Below, piece by piece: positions 1 to 5,804 of a stretch of 9,319 nt of DNA. The notes under the pieces are model-generated. The model had not been told where the DNA came from, did not search any database, and saw only the letters and a program-made list of their open reading frames with translations. Source of the DNA: Deltaproteobacteria bacterium (GTDB taxonomy: Bacteria > Myxococcota_A > UBA9160 > SZUA-336); contig JAUXJB010000050.1 in the NCBI GenBank assembly GCA_030624945.1, positions 1 through 9,319 of the forward strand, read 5' to 3'. Each line of letters begins with the position of its first letter. Within the stretch, counting starts at the first letter, position 1. Position numbers and translations under genes: made by a program.

Positions 1-904
1 CCGCGACGGTGGCAGCAACCCCGTCGATCTCCACACGGCAGCCCGGCTGCACGTGCGACTTGCGCAGGTAACCGAGGGCGATCGGGCCGGTCGCGGCCGA
101 GCTGGCCGCGCTCGTGATGCGCCCAACTACGACGCCGTCCGAGCGAACCTCCGCGCCGGCCGCCACGGGCCGCTCCGGCCGCAGCTTGACGAGGAACCTG
201 TTGACGGCCCCGCGCGACTCGATGCGCGCCACGATCTCCTGCCCGATGTAGCAGCCCTTGGTGAACGAGACGGATGCCTCGAAGCGAGCCTCCTGGGGGA
301 AGTTCCGCTCGCCGAAGTCGATCGCATGCGCGGGGCGGAAGGCGTCGATCCTGAGCACCTCGCTGGCCTCGCCAGACAGGCCGGGCAGCTGCAGGGCGTG
401 GCGCAGTTCCTCGATCGCCGCACGCTCTCCCAGAACACGTGCGCCCTCGCCGAGGCTTCCGCCGGCCACCCAGATTCGACCCGACGCATCTCGCTCGAAG
501 CGGCCCGGCTCGGGCAAGCGGGCGATCTCGGCCTCGATCGCTGCCGCCGCATCCGGACCCTCGATCCCGATCTGATCCCAGCCCGAGACGCGCTGGAGCG
601 CCACATCATCCGCGATCAGGTGCTTCTCCAGGACTTCGAGGAGAGCCGATTCGGCTTCGGGCGCCGAGTCGAGCAGCATCGCGTCGTCCAAGACCAGGAC
701 CCAGAGCTCCGCCAGGATGTGACCCTTGCGATCGAGCTGCAAGGAGTGGCAAGCCGAGCCGGTTCCCAGGGAGGATACGTCGGCCGTGACCATCCCGTTC
801 AGGAAGCGGACGCGATCCCCGCCCGTGACGCGAATCAGGCCGCGCTCGCCCAGCTCCCGGATGGCCGCCCGGGAGCCCGCGACCTCTGCGAAGACTTCAC
901 TCAT
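1..904 (-). CDS. ygfZ: YgfZ/GcvT-like folate-binding protein, 3' end outside window
   Basis: YgfZ-family proteins are tetrahydrofolate-binding relatives of the GcvT aminomethyltransferase that support synthesis or repair of certain Fe-S enzymes in the cytoplasm. The visible 301 residues begin MSEVFAEVAG. They include FLNGMVTADV (about 34-43), the GcvT-fold N-terminal segment, and KGCYIGQEIVAR at 216-227, the family signature with its conserved cysteine (C218). A GcvT C-terminal beta-barrel follows (about 236 onward). The reading frame is open to the left edge, so only the C-terminus is missing; E. coli YgfZ is about 326 residues, so little is lost. The ATG at 904-902 has an SD-like AAGGGG seven bases upstream, inside a small hairpin. 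The gene lies 27 bp after the nucleotidyltransferase on the same strand and is probably co-transcribed with it. A long plus-strand ORF across the same bases is a GC-rich shadow. Family call is secure; the exact role here is inferred. Confidence 0.93.
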   Translation of the reverse strand, partial: MSEVFAEVAGSRAAIRELGERGLIRVTGGDRVRFLNGMVTADVSSLGTGSACHSLQLDRKGHILAELWVLVLDDAMLLDSAPEAESALLEVLEKHLIADDVALQRVSGWDQIGIEGPDAAAAIEAEIARLPEPGRFERDASGRIWVAGGSLGEGARVLGERAAIEELRHALQLPGLSGEASEVLRIDAFRPAHAIDFGERNFPQEARFEASVSFTKGCYIGQEIVARIESRGAVNRFLVKLRPERPVAAGAEVRSDGVVVGRITSAASSAATGPIALGYLRKSHVQPGCRVEIDGVAATVA

Positions 905-910
905 CGAGTC

Positions 911-923
911 GCCCCTTCGGGGC
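911..923 (-). promoter_or_regulatory. Small hairpin holding the ygfZ ribosome binding site
   Basis: The 13-bp inverted repeat GCCCC-GAA-GGGGC on the minus strand lies between the nucleotidyltransferase stop and the ygfZ ATG. Its right arm overlaps the only SD-like stretch (AAGGGG, seven bases before the ATG). It may modulate initiation, or may only be a by-product of high GC. There is no T-run, so it is not a terminator. Confidence 0.3.
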
Positions 924-931
924 AAGCCTAG

Positions 932-1870
932 TCAGGCAGCGTTCGCCAGTCGAGTCTGCATTTCCTTCCAGCGGTCGATCATCTTCTCGGCTACCCGAAG
1001 GTCTTCTTCGTTGTCGATGTCGATGGCGGCACCTCCGAGCTCCGTCATGACGAAGCGCAGCTTCGTCTGGAGCATCGCGGAGAACCCCCGCTCCACGGCT
1101 GGCAGGGAGACCCACATCCTCATCCGATCCGCGGCCCGCCGGTAGCCGTGTCGGTCGAGGAGCCCGCCGATATGGAGCAGCAGGAACAGGAACAAGACAC
1201 CCAAGTTTCGGAACTCCCGCGTGAGGATGCGCCAGCCGAGGCGCAGCCCCTTGCCGAACTCCTTCTGATGGCGGTTCTCGTACACGTCCTGGATGTAGTG
1301 GCGATTCCCGACACGCAGGGGACGGACGGCCGTCAGGTTGTTCTGCCGGAAGCGACCCTCGGCCAGATTGAAGTAGGCCATCTCGATACCGTCCTCACCG
1401 TCCCTCGGGGCGAATCCCGCGAGGGCGGCGTCGGGTGACAGGCCGAGTGCGTAGTCCGCACCGCTCTCCAGAGACTTTCTCACGAAGTCGGAGATCTCTT
1501 CGGGCAGAGCCAGCGGAATATCGGTTGGGACCACCAGGATGGGGTGGTGGGGATCAGGCTCGCCTGGGGGCAAGGTGAGCAGGAAGGCCTCCCAGACGTT
1601 CTCGTAGAGCGAATTCCTCTGGGGCAGGACGTGGATCGGACAGCCCAGATCGGCCGCAAGCTCGAGGCAACCGGTCAGGGCGAGGGCCTTCTCGAGCCGG
1701 GAAGCCTCCCCGACGACCCAGACCTCGCTGATCTCGGGAGTGTGGAGCAGGGTCTCGAGCACGTGAACAAACATGGGCTTGCCGGCCAGCTCCACGAAGG
1801 TCTTGCTGGACCCCGCGAGGGCCCGGCTGGCGCCCTTGTCACCGGCGACGAGAACGGCCTGGATCTGCAT
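932..1870 (-). CDS. MobA-like NTP transferase domain protein (nucleotidyltransferase)
   Basis: A 312-residue protein of the MobA/CofC/IspD-like nucleotidyltransferase fold, whose members transfer an NMP from an NTP to a small phosphorylated acceptor. The N-terminus (4-40) reads QAVLVAGDKG then SSKTFVELAGKPMF, a variant of the LAAGxGxRM...KP nucleotide-binding loop; K23 and K31 are the basic candidates. VVPTDIP (113-119) supplies the metal-binding Asp (D117). IDIDNEEDL (283-291) matches the usual DIDTPEDL ending. Odd points: the glycine loop lacks the usual Arg-Met spacing, and residues about 222-238 (NLGVLFLFLLLHIGGLL) form a strongly hydrophobic helix between the two halves, unusual for this soluble fold and suggesting membrane contact. 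The start ATG has a GGAGGA SD seven bases upstream. It is followed by ygfZ, probably in one transcript. The acceptor substrate cannot be told; molybdopterin, 2-phospholactate and sugar phosphates are all possible by family. Confidence 0.85.
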   Translation of the reverse strand: MQIQAVLVAGDKGASRALAGSSKTFVELAGKPMFVHVLETLLHTPEISEVWVVGEASRLEKALALTGCLELAADLGCPIHVLPQRNSLYENVWEAFLLTLPPGEPDPHHPILVVPTDIPLALPEEISDFVRKSLESGADYALGLSPDAALAGFAPRDGEDGIEMAYFNLAEGRFRQNNLTAVRPLRVGNRHYIQDVYENRHQKEFGKGLRLGWRILTREFRNLGVLFLFLLLHIGGLLDRHGYRRAADRMRMWVSLPAVERGFSAMLQTKLRFVMTELGGAAIDIDNEEDLRVAEKMIDRWKEMQTRLANAA

Positions 1871-1877
1871 CCTGGAT

Positions 1878-1883
1878 TCCTCC
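1878..1883 (-). promoter_or_regulatory. Ribosome binding site of the nucleotidyltransferase gene
   Basis: GGAGGA on the minus strand lies seven bases before the ATG at 1870. It fixes this start against later in-frame candidates. The flanking bases (1880-1890) form a tight CTCC/GGAG inverted repeat that could partly cover the site. Confidence 0.75.
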
Positions 1884-1922
1884 CGGGGAGCCCCCGCACC
1901 CCGAGGACAGAAGCACCCAGAT

Positions 1923-1950
1923 AGGGTACCCCGCGGCCCGCGGCGGGCAA
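1923..1950 (-). promoter_or_regulatory. Tentative sigma-70-type promoter before the nucleotidyltransferase
   Basis: On the minus strand TTGCCC (1950-1945), a 16-bp spacer and TACCCT (1928-1923) would start transcription near 1916, leaving a leader of about 46 bases. Matches to consensus are only 4/6 and 3/6, so this is a weak candidate in GC-rich DNA. Confidence 0.2.
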
Positions 1951-1984
1951 TCGACGACCCCGTTGGTAGAGTGGGTTCCGGAGC

Positions 1985-2032
1985 AAAAAAGTGTCGACGA
2001 TACGCGGACTTGCCGCATCTCGAGCCGGCAAG
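1985..2032 (-). terminator. Possible terminator or leader structure downstream of tRNA-Ala
   Basis: On the minus strand a 7-bp stem (CTTGCCG at 2032-2026 with CGGCAAG at 2015-2009, 10-base loop) is followed 18 bases later by six T residues (1990-1985). A second, mutually exclusive stem (GCGG 2016-2013 with CCGC 2007-2004) shares bases with it. The T-run is too far from the stem for a classical intrinsic terminator, so it may end the tRNA transcript weakly or be chance. The remainder of 1871-2065 shows no gene. Confidence 0.25.
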
Positions 2033-2065
2033 CTCCGAGCCTAGCCCTGCGACGCGCGCTGCTTT

Positions 2066-2141
2066 TGGTGGAGATGAGCGGGATCGAACCGCCGACCTCT
2101 GCGTTGCGAACGCAGCGCTCTCCCAGCTGAGCTACATCCCC
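2066..2141 (-). tRNA. tRNA-Ala, anticodon CGC
   Basis: The 76-base minus-strand sequence folds as a complete cloverleaf. The acceptor stem is GGGGATG with CATCTCC, including the G3:U70 wobble pair that identifies alanine tRNAs. The D-arm begins TAGCTCAG, the anticodon stem is CTGCG/CGCAG with loop TTCGCAA (anticodon CGC, reading GCG), and the T-arm contains GGTTCGATCCC. The discriminator base is A and the 3' CCA is encoded. It is transcribed divergently from the Hsp70 gene, 73 bp away. Confidence 0.97.
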
Positions 2142-2154
2142 ACTCCGGATCCTC

Positions 2155-2184
2155 AACTTACCGACGCCCCGCGGCGAACGCCAA
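2155..2184 (-). promoter_or_regulatory. Tentative tRNA-Ala promoter in the tRNA/Hsp70 divergent gap
   Basis: On the minus strand TTGGCG (2184-2179), an 18-bp spacer and TAAGTT (2160-2155) stand about 13 bases before the mature tRNA 5' end, the right place for a tRNA promoter. Consensus matches are modest. The opposite strand must also carry the Hsp70 promoter in or near this 73-bp gap, but I see no convincing one and no CIRCE-like inverted repeat. Confidence 0.25.
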
Positions 2185-2214
2185 GTCGCGACCCGATCTG
2201 CCGATAGAAAGCAG

Positions 2215-4173
2215 GTGAGCGGTCGCGTCATCGGCATCGATCTGGGCACCCTCAACAGCTGTGTGGCGGCGGTGGAGAACGGCCGCGCAGTCATCCTGAG
2301 TGAGGATCAGCGGACCACCGTACCGTCGTGCGTGGCCTTCAAAGGAGACAAGGAGCTCGTCGGAGCCGGGGCCAAGCGCTATGCCGTGACAAATCCGGAG
2401 AACACGGTGATCGCGGTGAAGCGGGTGCTCGGTCATCCCTTCGACTCGGACGAGGTCCGCGCGGCAGCTGCCGTGGCGCGCTATCCGATCGTTTCGGGTC
2501 CTCAGGGAGGCGTCGTGCTCCGGGTTGCCGGGCATGAGCTCACCCCGATCGACGTGTCTGCGCGCGTTCTCGCGGCGGTACGCGAGCTCGCGGAGAAGGC
2601 GCTGGGAGAGCCCGCAACCACGGCCGTCATCTCGGTCCCCGCCCACTTCAACGACCTCCAGCGCAAGTCCACGAAGCTGGCCGCAGAACAGGCCGGGATC
2701 GATGTCCTCCGACTGATCAACGAGCCCACGGCGGCGGCCTTCGCCTACGGCTACAAGAAGGGCAGGGACTTCATGCTCGCCGTCTACGACCTGGGCGGCG
2801 GCACCTTCGACGTCACAGTCATGCGGGCGAGGGGAGACACCTTCGAGGTGCTCGCGACCGACGGGGACTCCTACCTGGGGGGCGAGGATTTCGACAGCGC
2901 CATCGCGGAGTGGCTCAAGCAGGAGTTCGAGCGCCAGCACGACTCGCAGATAGACGGCGACGACACGGCGCTCCTGAGACTCAAGGAAGCAGCCGAGAAG
3001 GCGAAGGTCGAGCTCGCCGAGGTGGACTCGACACGGATCGAGCTGCCCTACCTGGCACAGCTTCCGGACGGCGGCCACATAGACTTCTCCACCACACTCA
3101 CGCGGGAGAAGGCCACCGAGCTGGTCCAACCTCTCATCCAGAGGACGCTCGATCTCTGCTCGCGCTGCATCGACGCGGCCGCCGTCGCGCCCTGCGAGCT
3201 CGACGATGTCCTGATGGTGGGTGGTCAGAGCCGCATGGCGGCGGTCCAGGAGGGCGTGGCTGACCTGTTCGGCTGCGAGCCTCGGCGCGACATCAACCCG
3301 GACGAGGTGGTAGCGCAGGGCGCCGCGCTCTACGCGTATTCGATCACGGCGGACTCGCTGCGCGCCAGCGCCGAGGACGCCGCCGACGACGCGCTCGGCG
3401 TGGCCTTGAAGCAGACCGATGTGGCGCGCAAGCTGCTCGACGGCGTGGACGAGCGACTCGACCGCACGCTCGGAGACGAGTCGCTACAGACGCTGCTCGA
3501 CGAGCTGCTCGAGGCGACGGGTCACGACGACATGGCCGAGCTGACCGCCGACCCGGACGCCGATCTTCCCGAACGGGCGAAGAAGGTGCGGGAAGAGCTG
3601 CTCCAGCTCGACTACAAGATGTCGGAGCTCACCGAGAAGGTCGACAGCGACTCGCCCGATGGACTGGAAGCCGCCCTACAGCAGATCTCTGACCAGCTCA
3701 GCGCCGCGCACTCCTCTTCGGACCGAGCAGACGGGTTCCTGGACGAAGCCGACCAGCACGCCTCCGCACGCAAGGTCGAGCTACAGGACGTCACCTCACT
3801 TCCGCTGGGGATCGGAACCGTCGGCGACGCCCTCTCCATCCTGATCGATCAGAATACTCCCGTGCCGGTAGAGCACCGCCGCATGTTCACGACCAACGAG
3901 GACAACCAGGAAGAGGTCGAGATCAACGTCTACCAGGGCCGTTCGCGCGATGCCAGCCAGAACCAGCTGCTCGGCTCGTTCACGCTCTGGGGGATCGGGC
4001 GGGCGCCGCGCCTCACGCCCAAGATCGAGGTCGCGTTCGTCGTCGACGAGGACGGGATCCTCTCCGTCAGCGCCAGCGATGCCGCTTCCGGAGCCGAGCA
4101 GAGCATACGCGTACGAGATCCGCTCGGCGTGCAGGCGACCCAGTCCCAGCGTCGGTCCAGGTCCAAGTTCTGA
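2215..4173 (+). CDS. Hsp70/DnaK-family chaperone with an interposed helical domain and no C-terminal lid
   Basis: A 652-residue Hsp70. ATPase domain 1 to about 376: phosphate-1 loop GIDLGTLNSCV (7-17; DnaK has TT where this has TL), AVKRVLGHPF with the catalytic Lys (K69), INEPTAAAFAYG (168-179), phosphate-2 YDLGGGTFDVTV (191-202) and adenosine motif VLMVGGQSR (332-340). Residues about 377-520 are acidic and helix-rich, with heptad-like stretches around 451-476 and 484-509. The substrate-binding beta domain follows (about 521-638; DVTSLPLGIGT, MFTTNEDNQ, DEDGILSVSASD). The protein then ends in a basic tail (QRRSRSKF), lacking the roughly 100-residue helical lid that follows in DnaK. The interdomain linker reads VELQD instead of VLLLD. 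Length equals ordinary DnaK (638), so the helical mass appears to have moved. The GTG start has only a weak purine-rich stretch before it. No dnaJ or grpE is adjacent. It is probably an accessory Hsp70; clients are unknown. Confidence 0.93.
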   Translation: MSGRVIGIDLGTLNSCVAAVENGRAVILSEDQRTTVPSCVAFKGDKELVGAGAKRYAVTNPENTVIAVKRVLGHPFDSDEVRAAAAVARYPIVSGPQGGVVLRVAGHELTPIDVSARVLAAVRELAEKALGEPATTAVISVPAHFNDLQRKSTKLAAEQAGIDVLRLINEPTAAAFAYGYKKGRDFMLAVYDLGGGTFDVTVMRARGDTFEVLATDGDSYLGGEDFDSAIAEWLKQEFERQHDSQIDGDDTALLRLKEAAEKAKVELAEVDSTRIELPYLAQLPDGGHIDFSTTLTREKATELVQPLIQRTLDLCSRCIDAAAVAPCELDDVLMVGGQSRMAAVQEGVADLFGCEPRRDINPDEVVAQGAALYAYSITADSLRASAEDAADDALGVALKQTDVARKLLDGVDERLDRTLGDESLQTLLDELLEATGHDDMAELTADPDADLPERAKKVREELLQLDYKMSELTEKVDSDSPDGLEAALQQISDQLSAAHSSSDRADGFLDEADQHASARKVELQDVTSLPLGIGTVGDALSILIDQNTPVPVEHRRMFTTNEDNQEEVEINVYQGRSRDASQNQLLGSFTLWGIGRAPRLTPKIEVAFVVDEDGILSVSASDAASGAEQSIRVRDPLGVQATQSQRRSRSKF

Positions 4174-4190
4174 GGAGCGCTCTCCCGACG

Positions 4191-5804
4191 TCAGTCGCCG
4201 CTGCGGCGGCCGAGCTCTCCGTGGGGATGCCGGGCGCTGTAGTCCTTGCGCGTGAAACCGCGCAATTGCTGAAGCTCGACGGATAACGCAGCCAGCACGA
4301 GAATCTCCGCCAGTACGCTGGCGCGCGGCGCCAGGCCCAGGGGGCCGCCCTCGTCTTCGACGCGCGCCTCCAGGACGTGCGCGGCCGCACGTCCGAGCAA
4401 CGAATCCGGGCTGCCCGTCACCGCGACCAACTCGACCCCGTAATCGCGCAGGGCCGTCGCCACCCGGAGCAGCTCGGAGGTGGTGCCGCTGTTCGATACC
4501 GCAATCACCACATCACCGGGGCGGACCTGACCCAGGCTGCCGTGCATCGCCTCCGTGGCGTGCAGAAAGGTCGCGGGCGTACCCGTGCTCGAGAGCACGG
4601 AGGCCGCGTAGTGTGCGACGTGCTCGGGCTTTCCGACACCCGTCACGTGCACGCGTCCACCGCGCTCCTCCGAGCGCAGGATCGCGCGCGCGACCTCGGC
4701 TATCGCGGCGCGATCCGCGCCGCGCGCCGCGCGCTCCACCTCGCGAGCTGCAACAGACAGGAAGCGTTCGAGCTCTCGCGAACCGGGCTCGGGAAGTGCG
4801 TAATGCGGCTGCGGAAGGCGAAGCGTCGGACCCCCCAGTGACGCGAAGAGCTCGAGAGCGCGAGCCCGGGCGGCTCCCGGAGGCTCCGGAAATGCGCCCA
4901 TCTGTTCACAGCAGGCCCCACCGCAGGCGTTGCCGAGCCGGGCGGCGCCATCCCACCCGAGTCCGGCGTGCAGCCCCGCGAGAAAGCCCCCGAGGAACGC
5001 ATCCCCGGCGCCGGTCGTGTCGACCACGTCCACCTTGGCCGCCGGCACGTGAATCGCTTGCGAGTCGGCCCATACCAGTGATCCCGACTCTCCCAGAGTC
5101 AGCGCAACGGCGTGCGCGCCGAAGCGGTCAGCGAGGGCGCCGGCCTGCTCGGCGGGCGAGTTGCCCGGTACCAGGCCCTCGAGCGCGGAACACGACGATT
5201 TCAGGATATCGGCGGCCGCCAGCGCGGCCAGCAGGTCTCGCTCGCTGCCCAGCGCGGGTACCGCATCTCTCTGCGGCACATCCAGGTCGAGAACCGTGCG
5301 GGCGCCGCCCTCGCGTGCGATCTCGAGAACGCGACGCACGGCGGGCAGCGGCAGCTGGGATATCTCGGTCGTGACGACTCGAGCTGCCTCGATCGCGGGT
5401 CGGTGAAGCCGCTCGATCTCCTCGGGAAGAATCTCGCCCGTGGCACCGCGCGCCATGTAGATCGCCCGACCGCCGGCCGCGTCCACGTAGACCTGGGCAA
5501 ACGATGAGGCGCTGCCGCTGAGATCAATGTGATGGTCGATACCCAGGGCGTCCATCCCTGCCCGGAGAAAGCGGCCGTTCTCATCGTCGGCCTGCTTCCC
5601 GAACATGCCGACCTCGAGGCCGAGGATCCGTGCCCAGCCCAGGTGGTTGAGGGTCACACCGCCCACAAACCGCTGCGCCATCTCGCCATTGCCCGCACCG
5701 TCGAGAAGAACCTTCTCGTCCCGCCCGGCGATGCGTGGCGCGAGGTGGATCCAGTCCACCACCGCGCTGCCGGTCCCCACGACGTCGTACTGCTTGCGAC
5801 TCAT
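4191..5804 (-). CDS. Bifunctional PfkB sugar kinase / KdsD-like SIS sugar-phosphate isomerase fusion
   Basis: A 537-residue fusion. Residues 1 to about 315 are a PfkB/ribokinase-family kinase: DVVGTGSAVVDW (7-18), a GGVTLNHLG loop (48-56) in place of the usual GGxxxN motif, and the anion hole and catalytic base DTTGAGDAF (262-270, D268). After a linker, residues about 380-537 match KdsD/KpsF/GutQ arabinose-5-phosphate isomerases: VTGVGKPEH (387-395), HATEAMHGSLG (415-425), SNSGTTSE (437-444), EGGPLGLAP (485-493) and ARHPHGELGR (524-533). The four E. coli KdsD catalytic residues (K59, H88, E111, H193) correspond to K392, H421, E444 and H526. The CBS pair that follows in KdsD is absent. The ATG overlaps the aldolase stop (ATGA), implying translational coupling; an in-frame upstream extension inside the aldolase gene is rejected. 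It likely phosphorylates a sugar and isomerises the phosphate. Substrate inferred, not seen. Confidence 0.9.
   Translation of the reverse strand: MSRKQYDVVGTGSAVVDWIHLAPRIAGRDEKVLLDGAGNGEMAQRFVGGVTLNHLGWARILGLEVGMFGKQADDENGRFLRAGMDALGIDHHIDLSGSASSFAQVYVDAAGGRAIYMARGATGEILPEEIERLHRPAIEAARVVTTEISQLPLPAVRRVLEIAREGGARTVLDLDVPQRDAVPALGSERDLLAALAAADILKSSCSALEGLVPGNSPAEQAGALADRFGAHAVALTLGESGSLVWADSQAIHVPAAKVDVVDTTGAGDAFLGGFLAGLHAGLGWDGAARLGNACGGACCEQMGAFPEPPGAARARALELFASLGGPTLRLPQPHYALPEPGSRELERFLSVAAREVERAARGADRAAIAEVARAILRSEERGGRVHVTGVGKPEHVAHYAASVLSSTGTPATFLHATEAMHGSLGQVRPGDVVIAVSNSGTTSELLRVATALRDYGVELVAVTGSPDSLLGRAAAHVLEARVEDEGGPLGLAPRASVLAEILVLAALSVELQQLRGFTRKDYSARHPHGELGRRSGD

Noticed and set aside
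53..931. Long plus-strand ORF (292 codons)
   Set aside because: It is antisense to ygfZ, whose minus-strand frame carries KGCYIGQE and other family motifs; the plus-strand translation resembles nothing I know and is a GC-bias shadow.
1773..2207. Plus-strand ORF covering the tRNA, translating to DRTADLCVANAALSQLSYIPT
   Set aside because: This is the well-known false protein produced by translating the antisense of a tRNA gene.
2142..2214. CIRCE or heat-shock sigma site before the Hsp70
   Set aside because: I looked for the CIRCE inverted repeat and for sigma-32-like boxes and found neither.
2158..3129. Minus-strand ORF of 323 codons opposite the Hsp70
   Set aside because: Antisense shadow of clear ATPase-domain sequence.
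4194..4210. GC-rich palindrome CGCCGCTGCGGCG near the convergent stops as a terminator
   Set aside because: No T-run on either strand, and it is inside the coding end of the kinase-isomerase.
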